From Plasmopara viticola (taxonomy: Eukaryota > Oomycota > Peronosporomycetes > Peronosporales > Peronosporaceae), in contig MBPM02000005.1 in the NCBI GenBank assembly GCA_001695595.3, positions 1,054,001-1,118,000 of the forward strand: a stretch of DNA of 64,000 nucleotides. Reading direction: 5' to 3'. The position numbers and the translations under genes are program-made. The notes under the pieces were generated by a model, which worked only from the letters and a program-made list of their open reading frames with translations, was not told the origin of the DNA and ran no database searches. Below, one piece after another: positions 46,860 to 58,432 of this stretch (positions are counted from its first letter, which is position 1; the number at the start of each line of letters is the position of its first letter).

Positions 46860-47300
46860 AATTAGCTAATAGCAATTAACACTACTCCTTCTTGACCGAC
46901 TTCGCCCCGCTCGCGCCTCAGCTTCGTCCAACGACCGACTTCAAAACCCTTCCTCCGCAAATTTGTTAATACTAGCACGTTTAATCCCTCCGGTTGTTTT
47001 GTCATTGCCTTGTCGTCTTCTATCAAGGCCGCATGGGCCTATGACAAACGTCAAGTAGTTGGAAAAATTGCCACGGCCATGGTTTCCGTTGTGACCGATC
47101 AAATCTCGGTGTGGTGCTCGATTGTCGCTCTCCTGGTGATGAGCTTGAAAGCCTTTCGCTAAGCAACCATATGTCAATTACTATTGTCACAAACTTGACC
47201 ACCAGCACGTATGTCAGAAAATTTTCTTCACGTGTGCCCTTCGTATGCCAAATTTTTGACGAAAGCTGCTCAACAATTAAATTTCTCGATTAACGGTGCT
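46860..47300 (-). pseudogene. Gag C-terminal-like block (spacer C, right)
   Basis: Mirror of 44083-44520. The minus-strand frame 46941-47177 reads ESDNRAPHRDLIGHNGNHGRGNF. Pairing with the left copy gives a coordinate sum of about 91376, the inner axis of palindrome C. Confidence 0.4.
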
Positions 47301-48655
47301 GACTTGATTGCGACATAAGATTCCAGTAAAGATGTATCATTCTGGATGGTTTCGATTTGGGTGCGTGTGTAGTAGAAGGCAAAATGTAAATTTGATTTCT
47401 GAATTGACAAAATTGCTACCTGCTCATTGTCAAAAAAGCATGCTATATGCTGATATATCTGAGCCTATTCCTTGTATCTACAATCGCTTACCGCAGTGCA
47501 CTCGTAATTATTGACCAGAAGTGAAGGACGCAGCCGAATTATTTATTTACTAGGTCTAAGAAGAACCTTCTTGGTTCTCGGATCATGGTCTTCTCCTCTG
47601 CATAGAACAATTCGATATTCTGCCTAGAAGCAAATTAAGAAATATACGGTATATCGGTAAAAAGCGAATCATTATACCCTAAAAAGCCACTTATATGAAA
47701 AACAAACACGCAAAAGCTGGATAAATTGAATGCAAAGCACGGAGACATGTATCCAAGCGCAGATCAAAAGAAATCGATACCAGCGACTAAATATGTGTCG
47801 CAAGAATTACGCTGGAGCGAAAGCGGCAATTGCATTATTTCTGCTGATTATTGTAAGTTAAAAAAATAGCACTAATTTCCACCGAGAGAAGTCGGAAATG
47901 TGATGAACGCGTCGAAAAGGGAACATGGATCATCACCTAAGTAACGATACCATTTATCATCGAATGTGCTAATTTGCGGCTTCATTCGGATGTAGTGATT
48001 TGTGCGCGGGTGAGTCATAAATGAATACATTCGTGATAGTGGAGACCGATCATTATCAAATGTTGGTGAAATATACACTTAGCATGTGTGAAATATAGCT
48101 TTGTGGTGGCGAAGGCAAATTGTGCGCAATATGATGTAGCAAAACAGCATTAGACGAATCGGCTTAAATGTTTCCAAAGTTGCTCGGTGTACAATAAAGA
48201 TCAAATGGTGGAGGAACAAAATGTGTAGCCGATCGATCATAAGTCATAATACTTGTAAAACTGTGGCCAGGAAGAGGTTTAACAAAATTGCTAAGCCGTG
48301 TGGCTGTCCTATAGTAGCTGATGGAGAGTTCTAGGTGTGGTGCATCGATATATCATGTGCAATATCTGTATGCCAGCAATAACTGAACAAAGACCAAATC
48401 TTTAGTGCTGAAGCATAAAAATCATTGCTATAGGAGGGAAGAAGATCGCGCTAAAGGTGACAATAAATAAACGCGGTTTGGCGTTAGCCTGTGAAAGTGA
48501 AGGATTATAGGTTGAGTAGCGGCGGTGGGTTTTGGCTATTAGAAGGCTCTTGATCAAGCTTATGGAAGTGCAGACGATATCTTGACAACTAAAGGTCTAT
48601 ATACTCAGCACGCTCAGGTGGAAATGAAAGTATTTGTAGTGCTGGCGGTAGCAAT
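47300..48655. other. AT-rich decayed stretch (spacer C, right)
   Basis: Reverse complement of 42721-44080, with small differences such as a few extra or missing bases near 47870. No gene recognised. Confidence 0.5.
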
Positions 48656-50190
48656 GCACTAGGCAAACTTCTGAGCTACAGATGTAAGAGAGCGATCCTT
48701 ATTTCAAAGAGCCGCGGTAGTGGCTAAGAAGTCCTTTATTCACTTCGTTGTTTTGAGTACGGGCCATTCTGTGATGATCCTAATCTTGTCGGGGTCCATT
48801 CGGGCGCCTTTTCGTCCAACAAAATCTTCTTGGCATGGGATCTCATCCACGAAGAGCTGTCACTTTGACTACTTGTGTAAAGTTGCTGTTCTTCACACCG
48901 TTTGAGTAGTCTAGAGCGGTAGCGTGGTATGCGACATCTTCACTTCGTGCAATCACGTAGATGTCGCCAAAGCAAATTCTCATCGCATTTCTTTAATCTT
49001 GAAGAACTTTCTGCAAAAGCCGATCAAACGTACTTGGCTTCGGCGTAGTCCCATGGGGTCCTAAAGGTGGTAAATGGAATATCCGATTCACGCTTCTGGC
49101 CTAATAGTAACCCTCACGTAGGGCTATGCAGGAATATCAGTGACGGCGTCAAAAGTGCCTTCCTTAAGAGGCATTGGTATTGCAGGCAAGATCGTTGCTA
49201 GATTTAGCCGACGATAATCGTGCATAGCTTGCCAACCGACAGACTTCTTGATCCAAAACGTTGGCGCCGAAAAGGCAGACGTTTTGGTCGAAAAATGCCT
49301 GCTTAAATTATCTCTTTGGTCCATTCTTGAATTGTCCTGCGCTGTTCAGGACTGGCGCCATTGTCAGACGGAGAACGGCATGAACCAGGCAAACAAATTT
49401 CGTGCTCGATTTTTTTCCGTACTGGAGATATCTTGCTTGAAAGCTCTGTTTGAAAAACTGTGTCCGCCTACTTGCGTAGCGTTTCAAACACCAAATTGTT
49501 CTTGAGTGTTTTCTGTCTTTCATTCTTGAAGCACTCGGCCTATCTAGAATTATGGGGGTTGACGGCAAACACACCTTCAATGTCTTTGTCGCGACGCAAC
49601 ATTCTTTAAAATAATCAGAAGAATTCCGCTGCACCATCCATAGCGGACTTGTTGCAGATAGTAATCCAAAATCTTGCGGCTCTATTTGAGCCTTGCGTTG
49701 TCCAGCAGTCCATCTGAACGGTATTTGATCATGCGGTTTTAGTCGAATTGCCACGTGGTGCTCCGTGCTGATGCGAGGAGACAAGCAAAATGTTGTTTAG
49801 TTGGTCTCTGTAATTTGCTCACGAAGTCACGCCATGCCGATGATAGCGTCCTAAGTTTTAGGGACAGGCATGGCTTGACTCGTTCCCGATGACATAGAAA
49901 ACCAGGTATCTGCAAGTTCATGTGCACAGTTTGTCGTAGATGATGAACAACCTGGTCGTAACCATGGTCGACTTGCATCATCTTGCTCTTGGTTATCTCG
50001 ATTTTAAGTCGCTTCATCAAGTCATTAGATACACCGTTGTGACTACGTCCATTGTCAAGGAAGATAGTCACGGGTCTCTCATGACCAACATCTGCAAAAG
50101 CTTGAGCTTCTACTCCGGGGATAGCATATACTGCACTTCTAATACAACGACTCGCTCCCTTAAGTTTAGAAGTGGTACATTGCGGTGATA
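48655..50190 (-). pseudogene. Gypsy protease and reverse transcriptase remnant (spacer C, right)
   Basis: Mirror copy of 41240-42720. The 158-codon linker frame (49308-49784) differs from its partner at only two residues, and the RT piece at 49124-49324 is identical in protein. Both copies carry the same stops, so the element was already dead when the palindrome formed. Confidence 0.75.
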
Positions 50191-50389
50191 GGTGACCGAC
50201 AACGCCACAACTGTTGCATGTTGCTGATTACGTCTAGTTGTCGTTCTTGTTCTGCCACTGTCTCACACCGCTTTTGTTTTTGACGCCGTAAATTATTCAC
50301 AGGATAGCTTGATTCTATCGGCACCGTCTAGAACGACTTGGTCGATATACCATTTGTTCTACCGGAGTTATAGGCAAACTTGAAGTTGG

Positions 50390-51230
50390 GAAAAAAATTC
50401 AATGGTTTTCTGAAGACTACTCGGGCTCTCTTTCTTATTCTTTTTTGCAGTTTCCTCCCGGAATCCATTCTTGTTAAAGAGCCCTTTTACACTTCACTGA
50501 TTTGCAATTCAGCTTAAAACGTCAAGTCCTGGAATTTAGAGGCGTACTCGTGGATCCCTTCCTTTCGAGTCAGGTGAAACATCCGCTTTTGAAGATCGCG
50601 TTAAAATTTTTAGGCCTAAAGTGTGTGCGCAATTGAGTTACAACAGTATTCATGTCTTGTGCACGTCCGTGCCCTTGCAGTCGGCAATAAAGACACGGTA
50701 CCAATATAGTAAGGATTTGCCGAAAATACTTGAGATTAGCATCACACAGTCTGACGACTCTGTTGTCATCAAATGGTGCTTATCGGCGTATTACTGTTCC
50801 GCTGCGAAGGTTCAAACTTCAATATCCTTCCTTCATGAGCAGGAATACCTTATTTCTTCTGCTTGGCTCTTGATGCAACGAGAATCTCGAAATGCTCTTA
50901 GGTCTATTTCATCTGGGCTCAGGCTTAAGCTTGCACTGATCTTGATATTGCTGTTGCTGCTGAGTTAGATCCAACAGTAGTCGCTGCATGATCAGTGGGT
51001 CTCGTCTTGTCGCTGGGGGAGGAACATTAGCCTGAGCTGGTGAATACGCTTGGCCATTGGCACTTGCCGCATCTTGCGGAGTCGGCGCTCGCAATCTATA
51101 GAGCAACGTTGACCTTAAACTTTTATTGTTGCCGAGAGCACTTATTCGGCTGTGTTGACGAGATCTTGGGTTTGGAGAAGGGATCACAGCCGTACAGCAT
51201 CTTTGTATAATCTACTAGACCATGATAAAA
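50390..51230 (-). pseudogene. Gypsy gag remnant (spacer C, right)
   Basis: Mirror of 40150-40990. The frame 50909-51187 matches 40187-40465 with one residue change (NVPPPA for NVTPPA). Confidence 0.6.
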
Positions 51231-52696
51231 TAAGAAAAATACAAACAAACTAGAGTCAATGTTGTATTACAGTCTACTCTCTCTGTAATGAATGGATGAA
51301 GTGATTTAATGGACCTTCCAAAAGCTCTTGGATTTGCTATATGCGCTTTAAGCTTTCAGTGATGTTGCGCGATAAATTACTAGAACTCAACTTCTTACAA
51401 TCCGGGATTTCATTTCAGATAAGCAAGACAAGCTCCAGCTGCTATACCGTTGATAGCCACAAGTCTATTAGTAGCTTGTCGAGCTACTTGTTACGTCTTG
51501 TTAGAAGCTCAGTGGTATTAATCAATGGGTACGAGTCTTTTGGTTTTCCATTCAACGAAGCCAGACGAGACAGCTTCGTAGTATTTAATGTAGATTGTAC
51601 GAAGCAAAATGGTTGATTTACCTTAAGGTTATGCTCAGTGTTTTTAGTAGCGGGCCAGGGTTTCAATAAAAAGGCAAAAGCACTTAGACATAGACGAATT
51701 GAGAAAGTATCAGGTGTTTGTACCACGCAAGCGTGCAGCCACACTAATTAGCCACTGAATGTTGAAAGAGAACCCTTTGTAATCTAGTACTTCCCGCTAT
51801 AAGGCTTACCAATAATCACAAAATGACTCGCTCCTCACTTTGTAGATAAAAACACCATTTTCTCGAACTCCTAAACTTGACACGACAAGCGCTACTATGT
51901 AACTTAGTAGCGAAGGAAGCTGATTGAAGTCGGTCGTCGGACGAGGCCGAGGTGCGAGGGGGGCGAAGTTGATGAAGGAGGAGGGGTGTTGATTGCTTAA
52001 AGCAAATTGAGAAGCAATATTTTATGGAGAGCTCTTACGACCTTTTTCCTGGCTACAACCTTACTGTTGAATCTTAGCCATCGACTGTTGAGCTTCTATT
52101 CTTCTATTCCCTATCTCTTTTTATACATCCGAGATTACTTTTGGCCAATAAGGTATCTTGGTGCCCCATGATAATGGAATAACTGGAACTCTCTTATGGT
52201 CGGAAACTGTGTAATCGCCTATTATGGATAGTAGTAATGCGTATATATTTCAGGACTTTTTATTTTTTGCCGTTACCGGCGAAAGTGCCGGTGACGTCAA
52301 TTACGTCGCATTAATTGTGGGAGCACACACGTTGAAAATTCGTTCGTCGAGGTTCACCAGCTCGCGATTCTTTTAGGTCGTTTGTCGTTCTAATACGAGC
52401 CAATTTCACCAGTCACGTTCTTCGAAATGAAGGAAAAGCTACGAAAAGTAAAAATGCCAAAAATAAAAATTTTACGGACTGCGCCACCCGCCGGATGACG
52501 CAAACGCACGGCAGAGGCCAAATATGGCAAGCTTGCAGAAAAACGGCACCAGGGTTAGTAATAACAAATATAAGTGAGGTCAAAATGTTTTTTTAAGCAG
52601 GGCTACTCTAAGCAAAGAGACGCGAAAGAAGATGTTGCTATACTTAGACGGAGCCAAAGATATATCATGAATGCGGCGACATCTGTTGCTCAAGTT

Positions 52697-53792
52697 CGGG
52701 CAGGTGCTCTCGGGCATCTGCAGGTCTCTAACGAGTCTCACCCTCGACGCGACGGTCTCCAGCACCAGGCCGAACCCCCTTCCACGCCCTTAATCGCGCC
52801 AACCGCATCCGGATTGGCTCCTTTAATGTGAATTCTCTAGGTTCGAAGCGCAAGAAGCACGTAACACTCCCCGAAGATCTCCGGCGCTACCGCGTCGATA
52901 TCCTTGGCCTCCGCGAAACCAAGATCTACGATAGAGGTGAGCACCGCATTGATGACTTCCTTCTAACCCTGAAAAAAAAAAAAAAAAAGAAATCGAAGCC
53001 GAGACCGAAGTCACCGAAATCCGCCGCCACTGCAACCCGTCGGGCGCCACTCGACACGCCCGATCCCGAGAAGAAACCTGGCACCACACTAAGAAGCTCG
53101 GAACACTCCTCGGCGATAATAAAGATCTATCCCGACGCAAGTCCCTGGCCACTTTCGCGCTCCACCGCCTCTGGTCCGTCTGGCTCCGCCCCACGTTCAT
53201 CTCACCCAAGACACGCATTCGATTGTACAACACCTACGTTCTACCGATTCTGCTGTACAACTGGGCTCTTACCAAGTCAGAGCTCCACGGCCTCGAGAGT
53301 TTCCATCGCCGCCAGCTTCGCTACGCTCTTGGCTATCGCTACCCCCGACCCATTTCGAATGCAAGATTCTACGACCTCTGTGATGAGCGGCCGCTGAGAC
53401 TACGACTGACACAAGCTCGCTGGCGCCTGTTTGGCCATGTACTTCGCCGCTATCCCGACATTCCAGCTGACCTCCAGATGCGTGCCTACTTCTTCTCCAC
53501 CGCAGCAAAATGGCGCGGACGTTCCCGCACCACGCTCCCCTCGACACTCGACCACAATCTTGTTTCCCGTGGCTCCGGCTTTCGACTCCGGACAGCACAA
53601 GACCTCGAAGTGGTACGTACCCTTACACAAGACCGAAAGAAATGGAAGACCCATTTGACCTCGGTGCTGGATGCACTGCCCGCCGAACGAGACTCGACGT
53701 ATGCGGACACCACTCTATGCCGTGGACTAGCCAGACTGAGCCTAGCACGTGCATACCTTGGCAACGCGATAACGTAATACATTACATTAATT
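52697..53792 (+). mobile_element. Internally deleted, 5'-truncated LINE (non-LTR retrotransposon)
   Basis: The insertion is 1096 bp with a short target duplication AAGTT at 52692-52696 and 53793-53797. The empty target is present in the left arm of palindrome C near 38685. It begins inside the 5' region shared with the short elements (CGGGCAGGTGCTCTCGG) and ends in the same ATAACGTAATACATTACATTA tail. Between them lie an endonuclease start, a 17-A run at 52972-52988 and the C-terminal part of the RT frame. It is the parent-like sequence for E1-E7. Confidence 0.93.
52789..53777 (+). pseudogene. LINE ORF remnant: AP-endonuclease start fused to reverse-transcriptase C-terminus
   Basis: The first piece (about 52789-52971) reads RIRIGSFNVNSLGSKRKK, LRRYRVDILGLRETK, the N-terminus of an AP-type LINE endonuclease. 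After the A-run, another frame (52989-53777, 263 codons, open) reads KKLGTLLGDNKDLSRRKS, RLYNTYVLPILLYNWALTKSEL, FHRRQLRYALGYRYP and RWRLFGHVLRR, typical of the region after the RT palm in LINEs. The catalytic RT palm and most of the endonuclease are missing, so it cannot move by itself. Confidence 0.85.
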
Positions 53793-54719
53793 AAGTTTGG
53801 ACCACCAAATTGAATTTGTCTACCCGCAAATAAAATTGGGTGAATTTTGGCACTTCTCATATGGCACCTGATCAACGAGATTTATTTGATTAAGAAAGGC
53901 GGACGAGGTGAACGCGAACGACAATTAGTTCCAAGTATTAGGAAAATATTTGACCAAGTTGACCAAGCTAGTTGGCGTGCGGATCAATCTGTCCGAGGTA
54001 ATGCAGGGGTATCACTTTGTGTACATGGAACTGTTGATTTTGTCCAATAGCGGGGCAGATTTAAGACCTTATTGTTTCTTCTTTTACGCTATTACAATTG
54101 GTTTGAAATATTTGTAGAACAGTTTTCAAACTTATACACATTTATTTTCATTGTTTTGTTCTTCCATATGCTACCAGTTTGATATTAATCGAGCAAAATG
54201 TTAAATTTAATTCCATTGCATTGTGGCGAAAAGGTCGTGCCTCATAATGCGACCTGATCAAAGCATGAAGCAGGTACACTACACTTTGTTGCTTCTCGTT
54301 GCCATGAAAATTAGCACCCTTTGACTTCCGCGGCTTGCGTAATGTATACAAGCGCTCGAGAAATGAGCTAATTAATGAAAATATGCCTTTCAGACGCAAC
54401 GGCTTACCAAAGTAACCTAAGATTATTAACAAATAAGCAAATTTGGCTCAAGATGCCAAATTCATAGTTTCAATTTCGTATTTATAAGCTGTTCGACAAC
54501 AATTGAATAAATCGACTTTATGTATCGTCAGCGCCTTTAAGTATCTTGGACCTTATTTTTAAAAAAGCACCTTTGAGTACCCATTCTGTAAAAAAAATAT
54601 GTAACGAGCTTCCGTGAGATAAATCTCAAGCTTTGGTCGACACGTCCAAATGTCTCAAGCTAATGGACTCATTCACTCATTCCGCAATCGGCCGAGCCAT
54701 CCGAACGACTTTGCTAATC

Positions 54720-54850
54720 AAGGATTGTTTTCAATATTTCTTTTTAGACTTCCGCATCGTCGCGCTCTTACGTTGTTGCCCACTGACACCGCTTAGGGTG
54801 GACGACCGAGAACACCAACGGAGTAAAGGCTGACAAATCGGTTCTGAAAG
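54720..54850 (-). pseudogene. Two-membrane-segment remnant, 3' part only (spacer C, right)
   Basis: Mirror of 37640-37760, with the same truncation. Confidence 0.45.
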
Positions 54851-55273
54851 ATTTGCGGACCGTAACATGGTCATAAAAGTGTAAGAACCCCCGCATTCAT
54901 CTGAATTTATAACATCAAGAGTATGATCTAGACTTGTCATCAGACTCACTAGCCATGCAAAAGGTCACGCCCGTGAAGTCATTGAACTTCATGGTCCCCA
55001 GGGGCCGACAACGGACCTAGGATACCCTCGTTGATGAGGTAGGTGACTCCACCAGGACGAAAAGGGTGAGGTCAAAGACGACAATCCACGGTTGTTTTAC
55101 GGTCGTGACCATACGCTTTCATTAAAAAGGTAAGAACGTAAGAAACAATATTGACTGAAGACAAAGCTTCATTATTTTGACATTCGGTAATACTTAAACG
55201 CTCTGCAATAAAATTGTCGTGCATTCGGGCCTGCTATGGCCGAAAGCCTACAGTGCCGACAATGATATACAAC

Positions 55274-56017
55274 TTATGCCTCCATTGGAGTTGCCTCCGC
55301 TTCAGTCTTTAACTTTGAATTCGTTGTTTGCTTGTCTTGTTCCAATTGCTGTTGTTTGACGGTCTTCTTTTGTGCCTCGCCAAACGGCGTCTCCTGCCAC
55401 AATGCCTCAAACTCGTCGGGTGTGCCGCTTGAACAGATGGCCTCGTGCTTGCCCTCCTCATCAGCACCCATGCGGCTCCATGTCGTGCGCAGCTTCTTAC
55501 CCTCAACCTGGCGCTCGTGCACAGCTTTCAGGCGTCCTGTCGAGTCTTCGTAACGACGCCGAGTACTCATCACGCGTCGCCCTTTATCGTCTACAATGGA
55601 CGAGTTGCTGAACGTGTACGACGAAAAGGCACGGCGATGCTGATCACCTTTGCTGGGAGCCGTCGGACGTCTCTGGTTCACAGTTTTCGCGTCTCCTTTG
55701 GCACTTCGCTTGTTCAAATCGTTATCGTGATCTTTCAAACTTTGTTCATGCGACTTGGAATCAGATTCTGGGGAGTGCGCTGATCCCTCGCGGTGTTGCG
55801 TCGCTGGCTGCTGTTCGCGCGCCAACACAGGCAGATCCTTGAAAAAGTCATCGTCATCCAGATTACTGGGTGCTGCCAGCATCTCGCTGGTCCTATCGAA
55901 TGGAAAGCGCGAGCGGCTCATTAGCTCGCTCATGTGCTCAAGGTCCATCATCGATTGCTCCAGCGAGGACATGGGGTACCAGAAGCGCGGTCGGACGAGA
56001 TCCCACGAACTAAACAT
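55274..56017 (-). CDS. MLF1-like protein, copy 7 (left gene of pair 4)
   Basis: 247 codons, intact; mirror twin of copy 6. It begins MFSSW instead of MFSTW. The start context is ACAATG rather than ACCATG. All family blocks are present. Confidence 0.75.
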   Translation of the reverse strand: MFSSWDLVRPRFWYPMSSLEQSMMDLEHMSELMSRSRFPFDRTSEMLAAPSNLDDDDFFKDLPVLAREQQPATQHREGSAHSPESDSKSHEQSLKDHDNDLNKRSAKGDAKTVNQRRPTAPSKGDQHRRAFSSYTFSNSSIVDDKGRRVMSTRRRYEDSTGRLKAVHERQVEGKKLRTTWSRMGADEEGKHEAICSSGTPDEFEALWQETPFGEAQKKTVKQQQLEQDKQTTNSKLKTEAEATPMEA

Positions 56018-56552
56018 TGTTGTTAATTCTGTTGGTTTGGTAGCTGGTTGTTAACTTGATAAATTGATGTGTGAAGTCGCTGGTATTTTTGAAAATGAAG
56101 GGAATCGCCTATCAAGGCATGCCCCAAAGCATGAGGTCTGAACGAGGGTGTATAGATCTTTCTCGAAATTACTCACATCTTAATCCGTAGGCAACATTAA
56201 TGATATATGTAATTCTAGAGCTACTATTGTATCTGCTAAATTACTAATACTTTGATTCGAGAAGAAATGTGGAATACAAAACCACCTAAAGGATCACTTA
56301 AATCATTAACGTGTATTATCGCCGCAATAATTTATTTATGATTTGCCATCTGATAATAGAACAAAGTAGCTTTTGTTACTTCAGCTAATTCGGTGGTCGT
56401 TCGAGAAGAAACCAGACATACCTTCTCGCTAGCATTCGAGAAGCCACGCATGTCGTGATAGGCGATTTCCATCCTTTTCAAAAATACCAGCTACTTCACA
56501 CATCAACTTATCAAGTTAACAACCAGCTACCAAACCAACAGAATTAACAACA
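56018..56552. promoter_or_regulatory. Bidirectional promoter of MLF-like pair 4
   Basis: Inverted relative to pairs 1-3: TTCTCGAA at 56160 on plus, and at 56256, 56400 and 56435 on minus. The minus-strand initiator-like motif (56091-56101) is normal. The plus-strand one reads ATCCTTTTCAAAAATACC near 56471 instead of TCATTTTC, so copy 8 may have a weakened start site. Confidence 0.6.
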
Positions 56553-57296
56553 ATGTTTAGTACGTGGGATCTCGTCCGACCGCGCTTCTGGTACCCCATG
56601 TCCTCGCTGGAGCAATCGATGATGGACCTTGAGCACATGAGCGAGCTTATGAGCCGCTCGCGCTTTCCATTCGATAGGACCAGCGAGATGCTGGCAGCAC
56701 CCAGTAATCTGGATGACGATGACTTTTTCAAGGACCTGCCTGTGTTAGCGCGTGAACAGCGGCCAGCAACGCAACACCGCGAGGGATCAGCGCACTCCCC
56801 GGAGATTGATTCCAAGTCGCATGAACAAAGTTTGAAAGATCATGATAACGATCCGAACAAGCGAATTGCCAAAGGAGACGCGAAAACTGTGAACCAGAGA
56901 CGTCCAACGGCTCCCGGCAAAGGTGATCAGCATCGCCGTGCCTTTTCGTCGTACACGTTCAGCAACTCGTCCATTGTAGACGATAAAGGGCGACGCGTGA
57001 TGAGCACTCGGCGTCGCTATGAAGACTCGACGGGCCGCTTAAAAGCTGTGCACATGCGCCAGGTTGAGGGCAAGAAGCTGCGCACGACATGGAGCCGCAT
57101 GGGTGCTGATGAGGAGGGCAAGCACGAGGCCATCAGTTCAAGTGGCACACCCGACGAGTTCGAGTCACTGTGGCAGGAGACGCCGTTCGGCGAGGCACAA
57201 AAGAAGACCGTCAAACAACAGCAGTTGAAACAAGACAAGCAAACAACGAAATCGAAGTTGAACACTGAAGCGGAGGCAACACCCATGGAGGTGTAA
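56553..57296 (+). CDS. MLF1-like protein, copy 8 (right gene of pair 4)
   Basis: 247 codons, intact. Private changes are VHMRQVEG (Met for Glu in the core), EAISSSG (Ser for the otherwise constant Cys) and QQLKQDK. It pairs with copy 5 across palindrome C but differs from it more than copies 6 and 7 differ from each other, including the extra codon (NQRRPTAPGKGDQ). This points to partial conversion by a copy 6/7-like sequence. Confidence 0.75.
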   Translation: MFSTWDLVRPRFWYPMSSLEQSMMDLEHMSELMSRSRFPFDRTSEMLAAPSNLDDDDFFKDLPVLAREQRPATQHREGSAHSPEIDSKSHEQSLKDHDNDPNKRIAKGDAKTVNQRRPTAPGKGDQHRRAFSSYTFSNSSIVDDKGRRVMSTRRRYEDSTGRLKAVHMRQVEGKKLRTTWSRMGADEEGKHEAISSSGTPDEFESLWQETPFGEAQKKTVKQQQLKQDKQTTKSKLNTEAEATPMEV

Positions 57297-57429
57297 GTTG
57301 TATGTTATAGTCGACACTGTAGGCTTTCGGCCACAGCGGTCCTCAGTTGAGTGGAATGCACAGCATTGGTGTTGCATAATGAATGAACATGTTATAAAAT
57401 TGAATGGCAAATTAGTAAAGTGTCATTTT

Positions 57430-58105
57430 CATTGTTTCTTACGTTTTCAATGAATACGTATAGTCGGTCACAGCCGTAACTACATCGTGGGTTGTCGTCT
57501 TTGACCTAACCCTCTCCGTCCTGTGATTACCTACGACAAGTTCCATAGCCGACACCGGACGTAGGTAACATGGCTGGTGAGGTTGATAACAAGTCTAGAC
57601 CATACTTCTGATGGCATAAAGCTAGATTAGTGCGGGGTTCTTTACACTTCTATGATCATGTTGCGTTCCGCAATTCTTTCATAATCTTGTCATCGAAAGA
57701 ATCCCTCTTCTAATTACAAAGACGCTTTTCTATCACAGAAATGGACAATGATTCCTCAGATTCCTAGTAATTAAGATTGGGCAGCGTTTGAGTTCCAGCG
57801 ACTGCCTTTGCAAAGATACTTTCGCTCTCAATTTGCTACGAGTGGCATGATCCACATTCGTAGGCTTTTTTGCACACATGGATCTCTAAGCAAAAACGTA
57901 TATTCAGTAACTATAGTTTCTGCTTGCTATTTTATCACTCAAATGTTTTATATTCGAGTTCGAGGCGGCATAAGAAAGCTAGACTCGCTTCAACTCAAAA
58001 GTAGGCTAGTGCCACACCTGATCGTCAAACTGACATGTAAACATTGCAAAAACCTATTGTAATCTAGGCATTGCAAAAAAAAATATTTTCATGTTTTTGA
58101 GACAT
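57430..58105. other. Spacer D outer segment, no gene recognised
   Basis: Matches 21580-22260 and, inverted, the Copia target region. It holds the empty Copia site near 57.65 kb. The 84-codon frame at 57808-58062 is kept only in part in the other copies and is not called a gene. Confidence 0.5.
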
Positions 58106-58109
58106 CAGC

Positions 58110-58432
58110 ATAAGAAATTGAAACCGGCTCGCCGTTGTTATTGTGTTGTCGGTGAGCGTCATCGTCTTTATCATGCTTACCTCCAGCAGTGTTTTCACTT
58201 TCGGGGCCATTAAGCTGGTATTCCTCATTTCACGTGGATCATCTGACCAGACCACCTAGGCACCCAAGTTGAATTTGTAAGCCTTCTCTCGCTGGTGGTT
58301 TTGGTCGTCTTTCCTAAGCGGCGTCAGTGGGCAACAACGTCGGAAAGGCCTTCGCTGTCGCAAGAGCAACAAGCGTAGAACTCAAAAGCAGAATTGGAAA
58401 CAATTTTTGATTAGCAAAGTCGGTTGGGTGGC
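58110..58432 (+). pseudogene. Two-membrane-segment remnant (spacer D, left)
   Basis: RLAVVIVLSVSVIVFIML and FTFGAIKLVFLIS are kept, then a TAG after DQTT, a TAA shortly after, and a shifted tail. It closely resembles the copy at 29640-29935, as expected for mirror arms of palindrome C. Confidence 0.45.

Larger units (their letters stand above)
51620..54490 (-). repeat. LTR/leader-like block, minus orientation (spacer C, right), split by LINE
   Basis: Mirror of 37980-39760. The LINE at 52697-53792 interrupts it, which shifts the mirror axis from about 45688 to about 46238. Antisense to gag, a 91-codon frame at 51341-51616 lies next to it. Confidence 0.6.

Noticed and set aside
53223..53777. 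An intact reverse transcriptase gene
   Set aside because: The open frame covers only the region after the RT palm. The catalytic part is deleted.
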